Shown piece by piece: positions 8,920 through 18,900 of a DNA stretch of 64,000 nucleotides. The DNA lies in the NCBI GenBank assembly GCA_947627185.1, contig CANQVF010000001.1, positions 99,404 through 163,403 of the forward strand, written 5' to 3'. The position numbers were made by a program, and so were the translations under genes. Every line of letters starts with the position of its first letter. The first letter of the stretch is position 1. The notes beneath the pieces are model-generated. The model searched no databases. It was given only the letters and a program-made list of their open reading frames with translations, and was not told the origin of the DNA. Origin of the DNA: an uncultured Clostridia bacterium. Lineage in GTDB: Bacteria > Bacillota > Clostridia > TANB77 > CAG-508.

Positions 8920-10686
8920 TTGGGAAAACACGAAGCAATATATGATAAAAGTAGGAATAGAAAGTTAAATATAAAAAAGGTAATATTAATTGTTTTCATT
9001 TTATTTTTTGCAATAATAGTTTGGAGATTTAATTTAATATATAAAGCATATCTATTTATAAAACCAATAAAAATCGAATCTATTGAAATTAGCCTAGAAA
9101 CAGATGAATTCGAACCAGAAGAAACAGCTAATATAAGTACAAAAATTACACCAGAAAATTTTACAAAGAGTAATTTAATTTGGCATAGTACAGATGAAAA
9201 TGTTATTGAAATAGTAGATGGAAAAATTATAGCAAAACAAATTGGTAAAGCGAGTATTTATTTAACAGATGATTCAGGTGAAACAGAAATTTCTAGTAAT
9301 AAAATAGATTTAGAATGTTTAATTAAAATTAAAGATGTAGAAATAACAAATCAAATAGATAGCTTGAAACTAGGAGATATTTACAAATTGGAAACAAAGG
9401 TACTTCCAGAAGAAGCTACTTATAAAGAATTAACTTATGAATCTTCAAACATAGAAATTGCTAGTATTGATAATAATGGGAATATAATTGCAAATGCCAT
9501 AGGAAATGTTACAATCACAGTAAAAGATTATAAAGAAAATACTTTAAAAAGTTTTTCGTTAGATATTAAAAAAATACCTGTTGAAAAAATTACATTAGAT
9601 GATACTGAAATAAATCTTGGAAAAGGACAAGAATATATTATAAATTCTAAAGTTACACCAGTTGAAGCTACATATAATGATGTTGAATGGAAAAGCTCGG
9701 ATGAAAATATCATAACAATAAAAAATAGAAAAATAAAAGCTATATCAGAAGGAAAAGCTAAAATTATAGCTACAACAGATGAAGGAGAAAAAGAAGCTAC
9801 TTTAGTTGTTAATGTTACCAAAGATGCTCCTTCAAATACAAAATTATATGCAAATGGAAGATACAATATAAGAAATGGAGCGAGTACAGATTATTCAATT
9901 CTAGCTACAACATCACAATATGAACAAATTGAATTTTTACAAGATACAAAAAATGGTTGGAAGAAAGTTAGAAATGAAAAAGGTATTGTGGGTTATACTT
10001 TAGTTAAATCAGATTACTATATAAAAGAAAAACCAGTAGAACCTACTAGTGTATCAAGCGAGGAACCAGAAAGTTTAGTAACAAGTTATCATATAGATAA
10101 AGTTCCATATTTAAATCAAATATCTTTAGGATATCCAACAGGTTGTGAAGCAGTTTCTGCTACAATGGTATTAAAATATAAAGGCTTTGATGTTTCTACA
10201 AAAAATATAATAGATAATATGAAAATAGGTAGTAAAAAATATAAGGGAGAAGATGGAAATTGGTATGGTGGAAATCCATTTGAAGAATTTGTTGGAAATC
10301 CAAGTTTAGGTTTAAGTAAAGGCTCATATGGAGTTTTTGCAAAACCTATTGCAAATGCAATGTCAGTTTATGCAGGTGGAAGAGTAAAAAATATTTCTGG
10401 ATGTTCTGAAAAATCTTTATTAAATTATGTTAGCAAAGGAAATCCAGTTGTAGTTTGGTGTGTAAAAAATGCTGGAAACTTAAGTGAAGGAGTAATATGG
10501 ACTTATGAGAATAGAAGTGGAAATTTTCAAGAATTAATAGGAGAACATTGTGCAGTATTAATAGGGTTTGATGAAGACTATGTTTATTTAAATGATCCTT
10601 CTGCTGGAAGTAATGTAAAGCAAAGTAGAAATAAATTTATGAGTAATTGGAAAAGATTGTATAGTCAAGCAATTGTAGTAGAATAA
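8920..10686 (+). CDS. Membrane-anchored Big_2/SH3/C39-like peptidase surface protein
   Basis: A protein of about 588 residues from TTG 8920, which has a strong TTGGAGGAAA site at 8906-8914. One N-terminal membrane helix lies near residues 18-37. Three Ig-like Big_2 modules follow (VEITNQIDSLKLGDIYKLET and VEKITLDDTEINLGKGQEY mark two), then an SH3b domain (YNIRNGASTDYSILATTSQY), then a C39-like papain-fold domain from about residue 395. Predicted catalytic Cys409 is in PTGCEAVSATMVL, His543 in GEHCAVLIGFD, followed by the YLNDPSAG strand. The SH3b and Ig modules suggest wall binding outside the cell. It may cleave peptidoglycan cross-links or surface proteins. ECF-type promoters lie just upstream, and a PBP gene follows 62 bases later. 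Confidence 0.85.
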   Translation: MGKHEAIYDKSRNRKLNIKKVILIVFILFFAIIVWRFNLIYKAYLFIKPIKIESIEISLETDEFEPEETANISTKITPENFTKSNLIWHSTDENVIEIVDGKIIAKQIGKASIYLTDDSGETEISSNKIDLECLIKIKDVEITNQIDSLKLGDIYKLETKVLPEEATYKELTYESSNIEIASIDNNGNIIANAIGNVTITVKDYKENTLKSFSLDIKKIPVEKITLDDTEINLGKGQEYIINSKVTPVEATYNDVEWKSSDENIITIKNRKIKAISEGKAKIIATTDEGEKEATLVVNVTKDAPSNTKLYANGRYNIRNGASTDYSILATTSQYEQIEFLQDTKNGWKKVRNEKGIVGYTLVKSDYYIKEKPVEPTSVSSEEPESLVTSYHIDKVPYLNQISLGYPTGCEAVSATMVLKYKGFDVSTKNIIDNMKIGSKKYKGEDGNWYGGNPFEEFVGNPSLGLSKGSYGVFAKPIANAMSVYAGGRVKNISGCSEKSLLNYVSKGNPVVVWCVKNAGNLSEGVIWTYENRSGNFQELIGEHCAVLIGFDEDYVYLNDPSAGSNVKQSRNKFMSNWKRLYSQAIVVE

Positions 10687-10748
10687 AAGGTTTATAGGTA
10701 AAACCAATTTTAAAAACCTAAATCCATATTGTATAAAGGAAAAATAAT

Positions 10749-12773
10749 ATGAAAAAGAAAATTATAATTTTTGTTCTAATTTTAGTAGTTATACTTTTAG
10801 TAGTTTTTGGAGTTGTATTTTCTATTAATAAAGCAAAAGAAAACCAAATGCAAACTATAAAAACATTTTATTCATACATAAATGAGCAAAAATATGAAGA
10901 AATGTATGAAATGCTTTCAAAAGAATCTAAAAATAATTTTTCAAAAGAAGATTTTATAACAAGAAATAAAAATATTTATGAAGGCATAGGAACAGCTTCT
11001 CTTGAAATTAATAATTTAGAAATAACTGGAAAAGAAGGCAAAACAATTAATTTATCTTATAATGAGAAATTTTATACAACTGCAGGAGAAGTAAATTTTA
11101 ATAATTCTGCTCAAATAATAAAAGAAGATGAGGAATATAAAATTAATTGGTCTTCAAAACTAATTTTTCCAGAATTAGAAGAAAACTATAAAGTTAGAAT
11201 ATCTACTTTAAAAGCAAAAAGAGGTTCTATACTAGATAGAAATGGTAAAGAGTTAGCATATGATGGTTCTATTTCTCAAGTAGGTATTGTACCTGGAAAA
11301 TTAGGAGATGACAAAGAAGGAAACATATCAAAGATTTCTGAGTTATTAGATGTTTCAGTAGAAAAAATAAATAATTTGCTTGGTGCTTCTTATGTAAAAG
11401 ATGATACTTTTGTTCCAGTTAAGAAGATATCTAAAAATTCTCCAATTAAAGAACAATTATTGCAGATTCCAGGAATTTTAATAAACAATATAGATGGAAG
11501 AGTTTATGATTTAGGAGAAGAAGCAGCACATTTGGTAGGATATATTCAACCAATTAATGAAAAAGAACTAGAAAGTCATGAGGGACAAAATTATACATCA
11601 TCTAGTTTAATAGGTAAATCAGGATTAGAATATGCTTATGAAGAAAAATTAAGAGGAATAGATGGTGCTGAAATATATATTGAAAATGAAAAAGGTGATA
11701 GAGTAAAAACGATTATTACTCAAGAAAAGAAAGATGGCGAAAGTGTTCAAACAACAATAGATTTAGACCTTCAAAAAAGTTTTTATGATCAAATGAAAAA
11801 TGATAAAGGATTTTTTGTAGTGATGAATCCAGAAACAGGAGAAGTCTTAGCATTAGTAAGTACACCATCTTTTGATTCTAATGAATTTATTTTAGGAATG
11901 ACTAATGAAAGATGGAACTTTTTAAATGAAGATGAAAATAAGCCTTTATATAATAGATTCAAACAAAGTTATTGTCCTGGCTCTACATTTAAACCAATAA
12001 CAGCTTTAATAGGATTATCTGAGGGTGTAATTGATTCTAGTACTGAATTTAATTATTCTGGAACAAGTTGGCAAAAAGATAAAAGTTGGGGAGATTACTT
12101 TATTACTACTTTAACAGAATATAATGAAGCTAAAAATGTTGAAAATGCTTTAATTCGTTCTGATAATATATTTTTTGCACAGCTTGCTTTAAAAATAGGT
12201 GAAAATAAATTTTCTGAAAAATTAGATGAATTAAATTTTGGAGCAAATTTAGATTTCCCAATTACTTTAAAGGCTTCTCAATATATAAATAAAGATAGTA
12301 AATTTACGGAAACAAAACTTGCAAATTCTGGATATGGACAAGGAGATGTATTAGTAAATCCTATTCACATGGCATCAATATATTCTATGCTTGTAAATAA
12401 TGGAAGTATGATAAAACCATATTTAGAATTTAAATATGATATTAAACCTGAATATATAAAAGAAAATGTTTTTTCAAGTGAAGCAATTGAAAAAGTAAAA
12501 ACTGCATTAACAAAAGTTGTTGAAACACCACAAGGAACAGCATACGATGCTAAAATACAAGGACTTACAATGCTAGGTAAAACAGGAACAGCAGAATTAA
12601 AACAATCAAAAGATGATACTGAAAGTGGAACATTAGGTTGGTTTAATTGTATAACATTAAATCGTGAAGGTGGAAATTTACTTATTGTTGGTATGGTAGA
12701 AAATGTACAAAACAATACTAGTGGTGGAAGTCATTATGTAATTTCAAAAATAAAAAGTATATTAAATAAATAA
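10749..12773 (+). CDS. Class B penicillin-binding protein with NTF2-like (MecA_N) N-terminal domain
   Basis: A 674-residue membrane transpeptidase. After an N-terminal helix (residues 4-26) comes an NTF2-like MecA_N domain to about residue 150, then the PBP dimer domain starting at LKAKRGSILDRNGKELAYDG, then the transpeptidase domain. Catalytic motifs are complete: Ser412 in PGSTFKP, SDN in IRSDNIFFAQLALK, and KTG in LGKTGTAELK. It cross-links peptidoglycan at the outer membrane face. The architecture resembles B. subtilis PbpC and S. aureus MecA, which does not by itself mean beta-lactam resistance. It lies between the C39-like protein and an ECF sigma factor in an envelope gene block. Confidence 0.93.
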   Translation: MKKKIIIFVLILVVILLVVFGVVFSINKAKENQMQTIKTFYSYINEQKYEEMYEMLSKESKNNFSKEDFITRNKNIYEGIGTASLEINNLEITGKEGKTINLSYNEKFYTTAGEVNFNNSAQIIKEDEEYKINWSSKLIFPELEENYKVRISTLKAKRGSILDRNGKELAYDGSISQVGIVPGKLGDDKEGNISKISELLDVSVEKINNLLGASYVKDDTFVPVKKISKNSPIKEQLLQIPGILINNIDGRVYDLGEEAAHLVGYIQPINEKELESHEGQNYTSSSLIGKSGLEYAYEEKLRGIDGAEIYIENEKGDRVKTIITQEKKDGESVQTTIDLDLQKSFYDQMKNDKGFFVVMNPETGEVLALVSTPSFDSNEFILGMTNERWNFLNEDENKPLYNRFKQSYCPGSTFKPITALIGLSEGVIDSSTEFNYSGTSWQKDKSWGDYFITTLTEYNEAKNVENALIRSDNIFFAQLALKIGENKFSEKLDELNFGANLDFPITLKASQYINKDSKFTETKLANSGYGQGDVLVNPIHMASIYSMLVNNGSMIKPYLEFKYDIKPEYIKENVFSSEAIEKVKTALTKVVETPQGTAYDAKIQGLTMLGKTGTAELKQSKDDTESGTLGWFNCITLNREGGNLLIVGMVENVQNNTSGGSHYVISKIKSILNK

Positions 12774-12786
12774 TTTTTATAAATTT

Positions 12787-12817
12787 TGAAACCAAAACCT
12801 ATTCTAATTTGTATTAA
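12787..12817 (+). promoter_or_regulatory. ECF-type autoregulatory promoter of the sigma-factor gene
   Basis: TGAAAC 12787-12792, a 17-base spacer and TGTATTA from 12810 match the TGAAAC / CGTA layout of ECF promoters in B. subtilis, and the same layout at 8859-8888. It is 22 bases upstream of the sigma-factor start. Confidence 0.6.
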
Positions 12818-12838
12818 TAATAGATAGGAGGAATGTAA

Positions 12839-13327
12839 ATGCAGAACCAAAAAGAAAATTATATTAAAGAAATAATAAACAAATATGCAGACATGGTATA
12901 TAGAATTGCACTTACAAGATGCGGAACTATTGAAAATGCAGAAGATGTATTCCAAGATGTGTTTTTAAAATTTAGTGAAAAAATTCCAAAATTTAAAAAT
13001 AGTGAACATGAAAAGGCATGGTTAATTCGTGTTACCATAAATTTAACAAAAAATGTGAAAAACAATAATTGGAATAGAAAAGTTATTTCTTTAGATGAAA
13101 ATATTCCTTTTGAAGAAAAAGAAGAGATGGATGTGTTTTCTGCGGTATGTGAACTTCCTCTAAACTACAAAACTGTTATATACCTTTCTTATTATGAAGG
13201 ATATAAAGTAAAAGAGATAGCAAATCTTATGAATACAAATGAAAATACAATAAAAACGTGGCTATCTAGAAGTAGAGAAATTCTAAAAGAAAAATTGGAA
13301 GGAGGTTTTGAAGATGAACAAGGATAA
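12839..13327 (+). CDS. ECF (sigma-70 group 4) RNA polymerase sigma factor
   Basis: A 162-residue sigma factor. Region 2 reads YADMVYRIALTRCGTIENAEDVFQDVFLKF and so on near residues 15-45, with the KAWLIRVTINLTKN segment of region 2.4. Region 4 reads PLNYKTVIYLSYYEGYKVKE then NTIKTWLSRSREILKEKL, the helix-turn-helix for the -35 element. A good TAGGAGGAATG site precedes the ATG. Its last codons overlap the start of the beta-propeller gene, the usual arrangement for a sigma factor and its regulator. Confidence 0.9.
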   Translation: MQNQKENYIKEIINKYADMVYRIALTRCGTIENAEDVFQDVFLKFSEKIPKFKNSEHEKAWLIRVTINLTKNVKNNNWNRKVISLDENIPFEEKEEMDVFSAVCELPLNYKTVIYLSYYEGYKVKEIANLMNTNENTIKTWLSRSREILKEKLEGGFEDEQG

Positions 13328-15341
13328 TTATAAAAAAGCTTTAGACCAAATTCATGCAAGCGATAAATTAAAAGAAAAAACTTTTGAAAAAATAAATAAT
13401 CATAAAAAAATAGATGTTTTCAAAATTTTATCAATGGTAGCGGTCGTAGTTGTAGTGTTTTCAGTTTCAATTTTTGAATTTCAAAATTTAAAACATGAAG
13501 AAAATGAAACTACTACTCAAATTACTAATACAGAAATGTTAGCTAAAAATGATCTTCCAAGATTTAAAAGCATGGAAGAGCTAAGAGAAGTTTTAAGTGA
13601 AAACAAAAAAGCTACACGAGGATATAATGGAGAATTACAAAAAGAAGAATCTATTACTGATTCAATTGCTAAATCAACTACAACAAATGACCTTGCTTTT
13701 TATGAAGAAAAATCAAGCTTAGATTATTCTAAAACAAATACGCAAGTAAAAAATGTTGATGAAGCAGACATTGTAAAAACAGATGGAACATACATCTATT
13801 ATATTACTAACAATGTAGTTTATATTATTAAAGCAGACAGCCTGGACCTAATTACATTTTTAAAATATGATGATAATCAAACATCAAGATTTTCTCCTTA
13901 CGAATTATATATAAATGAAAATAAAATGATAGTTCTAGGAAATTACTATGAATATACAGAAAATACTTCAAGAACTGAAGCGGATATTGCTTATGACTAT
14001 GTGGGCATAAGAAATAAAAATATAGCAAAAGCAATTGTTTATGATATCACAGACAGAAGTAATCCTGAAATAATAAGAGAAGTTGGATTAGATGGAACTT
14101 ATATTAATTCTAGAATGATAGGAGATAACATATATTTTATAAGCAGAAAATATTTTAGTTTTTATAGTGATGAATTAAAAGATGAAGATATTTTACCAGT
14201 AACTTATGATTCTTCAAAATCAAATGAATATTCAAATATTTCATATAAAGATATTGCATATTTTTCAGGCACTCAAAATTATGATTATATGTTAGTAGGT
14301 GGATTTAATATAAACAATAAAGAAGAAGTAAAAGTAGAAAGCTTTTTTGGAGCAAGTAATGACATATATGCAAGCGAAAAAAGCTTATATATAACACAAA
14401 TTTCTTATGGAGAGAATTATACTTATAATGGATGTAAAACAATAATATATAAATTTGATTTAGATTCTACTAATATTAGTTTAGTAGCAAAAGGAGAAGT
14501 TGAAGGACATATAAAGAATCAATTTTCTATGGATGAGTATGATGGCTTCTTAAGAATAGCTACAACTATTGAAACCTATGATGAACCAATAAGTGAAATA
14601 CAAGAAGAAACAACTGTTACTGTTAATATTGGAGAAAGAAAAACTAAAAATGCATTATTTATATTAAATGATGAATTAAAAGAAGTAGGAAAAATAGATG
14701 ATTTAGCACCAGATGAACAAATATATTCAGTTAGATTTATGGGAAAGATTGGATATATTGTTACTTTTAAAGAATTAGATCCATTATTTGTAATTGATTT
14801 ATCAAATCCTGAAAATCCTATAATAAAAGGTGAATTAAAAATTCCTGGTTATAGTTCATATTTACATCCTTATGATGAAAGTCACATAATTGGAATAGGT
14901 CATAACACAAAGCAGAATAAAAATGGTGGAGTAACAAATACAAATATGAAAATATCTATGTTTGATGTTTCAGACTTAGAAAATCCTAAAGAAATTTTTT
15001 CAGAAGATATAGGAGAAGGTTATGCATATTCGGAGTTAGAATATAATCATAAAGTTTTGTTTTATAGCAAAACAAAAAATTTAATAGGATTTCCAATAAC
15101 TATTAGAGAATCAAATTATAAAAATGATAGAAATGGATTTATAATTTTTAAAATAGATTTAGAAAATGGAAAATTTGAAAAACACGGAGAAATATTACAA
15201 AAAATAGATTATAGAACAAATATAGATAGAGCAATTTATATAGAAAATACTTTATATACTTTAGCTGATACTCAAATAGTTTCTTATGATTTAAATACTT
15301 TACAAGAAATTAAAAAATTAAATTTGGAAAATAATAATTAA
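13314..15341 (+). CDS. Membrane-anchored beta-propeller domain protein, probable anti-sigma partner
   Basis: A 675-residue protein from ATG 13314, with AAGGAGG at about 13299-13305. The start lies 14 bases inside the sigma gene, so the two are coupled. Residues 1-35 are cytoplasmic and charged, one helix spans about 36-56, and the rest is outside. The outer part matches the secreted beta-propeller (Beta_propel) family: NTQVKNVDEADIVKTDGTYI, then YDITDRSNPEI and repeated VIDLSNPENPIIKGEL-type blades. I infer that the N-terminal tail holds the ECF sigma factor and the propeller senses an envelope signal; there is no recognisable zinc anti-sigma motif. Confidence 0.8.
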   Translation: MNKDNYKKALDQIHASDKLKEKTFEKINNHKKIDVFKILSMVAVVVVVFSVSIFEFQNLKHEENETTTQITNTEMLAKNDLPRFKSMEELREVLSENKKATRGYNGELQKEESITDSIAKSTTTNDLAFYEEKSSLDYSKTNTQVKNVDEADIVKTDGTYIYYITNNVVYIIKADSLDLITFLKYDDNQTSRFSPYELYINENKMIVLGNYYEYTENTSRTEADIAYDYVGIRNKNIAKAIVYDITDRSNPEIIREVGLDGTYINSRMIGDNIYFISRKYFSFYSDELKDEDILPVTYDSSKSNEYSNISYKDIAYFSGTQNYDYMLVGGFNINNKEEVKVESFFGASNDIYASEKSLYITQISYGENYTYNGCKTIIYKFDLDSTNISLVAKGEVEGHIKNQFSMDEYDGFLRIATTIETYDEPISEIQEETTVTVNIGERKTKNALFILNDELKEVGKIDDLAPDEQIYSVRFMGKIGYIVTFKELDPLFVIDLSNPENPIIKGELKIPGYSSYLHPYDESHIIGIGHNTKQNKNGGVTNTNMKISMFDVSDLENPKEIFSEDIGEGYAYSELEYNHKVLFYSKTKNLIGFPITIRESNYKNDRNGFIIFKIDLENGKFEKHGEILQKIDYRTNIDRAIYIENTLYTLADTQIVSYDLNTLQEIKKLNLENNN

Positions 15342-15366
15342 TACTAATAAATCATATTAAATATTT

Positions 15367-15406
15367 AAAATAAAATACTCTTTTTTTTTGAAAAGGAGTA
15401 TTTTAT
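15367..15406 (+). terminator. Terminator after the beta-propeller gene
   Basis: AAAATAAAATACTC pairs with GAGTATTTTATT, with a T-rich loop. Confidence 0.75.
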
Positions 15407-15495
15407 TAATATTTTATGAAATCTATTGACTTTAAATTTACTTTAGGTAATATATTATATATAAAAATATAATATTTATTAACTAAGGAGAAATA

Positions 15496-15768
15496 ATGAA
15501 TTAAGAAGGTTTATTTGCAGTTGGATTTAATAAAAAAATTCAATTTGAAAATTCATTTTATTGTGCAGAATTTGTTAAGTATGTTTTAGAAAAATCAGGA
15601 ATAAATAATAATTTGCCAGATATGGTAAAACCAGAAGATTTTAAAAAAATAGAAGGTTTAAAATTAATATATCATGGAAGACTTAAAGATTATAATGTTA
15701 AAAAAATTAATCTAGCTGAAAAAGTTAGATTAAATAGCATAAAAGAAATAGCAACACAAAAAATATAG
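15496..15768 (+). pseudogene. Broken papain-like (NlpC/YiiX-type) cysteine hydrolase fragment
   Basis: An ATG with AAGGAG upstream is followed after one codon by TAA (15502-15504). The same frame then stays open to TAG 15766-15768. The open part begins EGLFAVGFNKKIQFENSFYC and has AEFVKYVLEKSGI, a pattern like the His/Cys half of permuted papain-like YiiX amidases (FYCAEFV). About 88 codons remain, far shorter than the family, so the 5' part with the first catalytic motif is probably lost. No CGG is present, so this break is not explained by the frameshift seen elsewhere. Confidence 0.6.
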
Positions 15769-15797
15769 TATTAGAATTTAATCTAATACTATTTTTT
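15764..15797 (+). terminator. Terminator after the hydrolase fragment
   Basis: ATAGTATTAGA pairs with TCTAATACTAT around ATTTAA, followed by seven T. Confidence 0.85.
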
Positions 15798-15828
15798 TAA
15801 AAAAAACTTATATAACCTTTAAAAAAGT

Positions 15829-15858
15829 TTGACTATTACAACATTCTAATGTTATAAT
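15829..15858 (+). promoter_or_regulatory. Candidate promoter of the transglutaminase-like cohesin/dockerin gene
   Basis: TTGACT 15829-15834, 18 bases, TATAAT 15853-15858. The spacer contains the small palindrome AACATTCTAATGTT, which could be an operator. Confidence 0.6.
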
Positions 15859-15901
15859 ATTATACGATAGTTGTAGTATGTTTAAAAGGGGGTTTATAAA
15901 T

Positions 15902-18900
15902 ATGAAAATTAAAGAAATAATTGCGTTTTTTATCGTTACAGTTCTTATATTCATTCAATTTACATGGGTAAAAATCAATAATAATGTTTATGCAAATGAT
16001 GATGTTCAAGAAACAATTGCTACAAGATATTTCTTTAATCAATTAACAGATGAAGCTAAAGAATTTTATTATGCAATGGAAAAAATGCTTGAGGATGGAA
16101 GTTTAAAAACAGGAACAGCAAACTATGATCTTGTTGCTAATAATCGTGTTTCTCAAGAGCAACTTTCTAGTTATGCAAACGGTTCTCAAGATTTACTTAT
16201 ATCAATGGGAGCAGCTAGAGATGCTTTTGTAGCTGATCACCCAGATATTTTCTATGTAGATTTTGATTATTTAACATTAAGAGTAACTTCAAAAGATGGA
16301 AAGTATTATGCAACTTTAGGAACAGGTAGAGGTGATTCTTATAGAAATAAGGCTTTTTTAGATAAAAGTGTAGAAGATATTGAAAAATCTATTTCTGCAG
16401 TTGAAAAAAGAGTTGATGAAATTGTTCAAGAAGCAAAAAACATTCAAGTTGAAGAAAATCAAAATTTAGTTGAACAACAAGTAAAATATGTTCATGATCA
16501 AATAATTTATAATGCAGACTATACTTATGAAGGAGAAACAAAAGATGGAGCAAGTGACTATAATGTAAGAAATGTTTATGGAGCATTTGTTGCAAATGAA
16601 ACAGGAGAAAATAATATTTTAGATAATAATCCTGAAACAAAAGCAAACGGACAAATGGTTTGTGAAGGATATGCTAGAGCTGTAAAAATGGTTTTAGATG
16701 AATTAAATATTCCTTGTATTTTAGTAACTGGTATTTATAAACACACAGAAGAAGAATTAGAACCACATATGTGGGATTATGTTCAATTAGAAGATGGAAA
16801 ATGGTATGCAGTAGATGCTACATTTGATGATCCATCTACAGGCACTGAAAAATCAGAATATTTATTAGTAGGAGATGATAAAGTAGGTGCAAAACATATT
16901 CCAACAGGAATAATGTCTGAGTCTAATTATGAATTTACATATCCAAAACTTCAAACAGTAAGTGATAAATTTGAACCAGTTTATAATACAGATGGACTAG
17001 TTGTTGAATTAGATGATGAAGCTTATGATGAAGAAGAAGATGTAGATTCTGGTATATTTAGAATAAGTTATAAAAATATGGGATATAAAGCTGCTGCAGA
17101 AAAAGGATATTATATAGTAGCAAATTATTATCAATATTATCCAGGAACAGATAATTGGATAGAATCAGGATGGGGATATTTACGTACAGACTTTGAATTA
17201 TATCCAATTAAAGATATAACAGATGAAAATGGAAATTCATATTTACAAACGGCTATTTCAAATTGTAAATATATACAAGTTGCTGTTACAGATATTGCAC
17301 CAGCACCACATAATCCACAAGAAAGAGATCCTAACAAAATTGCTAGAGAAACAACTTATTTTGGAACACCAAGTTCTTTTATAGTAATGTCAGATAAAAT
17401 ATATAATCCAAATGGAGATTATGTTGCACCACCTTATGTTAAAACAGTTACACCAATAGTAAATTCAACATTATACATAGGTAGTACTTATCATGTAACC
17501 GTAGAATATGATGATGTATTAATACCAACTGATGATGAAGATATAAAAATGACAGTTTCAGTACCATCTTCTCCAAATAATGATTTAAATAAATACTATA
17601 AAGTAGAAAACTTTAATTTTGATGGAATAAGTACTTTTTCATTTGATTTCACACCAAGTGAAATGTATGAAGATGATTCAGTATATTATTTAATATCTTT
17701 TAAAGGTGTAGTAGGTGCAAGAAGCGGAAAAGTTCCAAATGATTTATCTTATTTCTGTGCTCATAGATGTGATGCTTATGCTTTAAGAGCTTCACAAGGA
17801 GTTGATTGGAATGTATTTGGTAAACCACAATTAATGGAAAATACAGACCTTTCTACAAAAGGATGGCAAACAAGTGATGGAGAAACTCTAGATGATTTAG
17901 CAGATTCTTTAAAACACAGAATGGCTCTTGTAGCTATAAAAGCAGATGAATCACAAGTTAAAGAAATGAATAATGTTCTTTCAAATGATGATAAAACAGG
18001 AAAAGATACAGTTTTATCTGAGGAAACATATAATATAAAACTTACATTATGTAAAAAACAAGTTATAAGTACAGGACAGAAAGTTAGAGTACGTCTTGGA
18101 TTCCCTCCAGGATATGGACCTGAAGATGAAGGTGTTACATTTAAAGCATATCACTTCACAAAAAATGATCAAGGACAAATAATTGATGTAGAAGAAATAC
18201 CTGTTGTTGTAACAAAACTTGGATTAATTGTTATGTGTGATTCATTTAGTCCATTTACAATTGCTGCCGTAGAAGAAAAAAATGAAGAAGTAGATTCAAC
18301 TAAAACAGTTGTAATTTCAGAAACAGATGGTGGTACAGTTTCTGTAAATGGTAAAGGAGATGAAAAAGTAATTACATTAGAACCAGAAGATGAAATAACA
18401 ATTAATATAAATCCTAATGAAAATTATGAAATAGATGAAGTAGTAGTAGGAAATAAAGTAAAAGAATTAGAAAATACAATAACACTTAATTATAATGATT
18501 TAACAGAAAAAACAACAATGGTAAAAGTTGTTTTTGCAACAAAAAATACTCATACAGAAGAAAAAAATGAAGGTTTAGAATTAGTAGCTCAACCAATTAC
18601 TGCACAACCTACATTTACAGCTAAACTTACAACATCACTTAAAGATTCAGAAAAACTAGTTCCAGGACAAGAATTTACAGTTACAGCATCAATTGATACA
18701 CTTACTGATGTTGGAGAAGGATTACTTGCAATTGGTGGAAAATTAAAATTTGATACTTCTATGTTAGAATTTGTAAATGGAACTCTTTTAGGTTCTGAAA
18801 ATTGGAATTTATCACAAGAAAATTATAATATAGAAAACTTTAAATTTATAACAGATAGCAATAAATATATTAAAGAGCCTGGAGAAGTATTTACAATTAA

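Noticed and set aside
8881..8922. ATG 8881 as the start of the C39-like surface protein
   Set aside because: It overlaps the ECF-type -10 and has no ribosome site, while TTG 8920 has a strong one.
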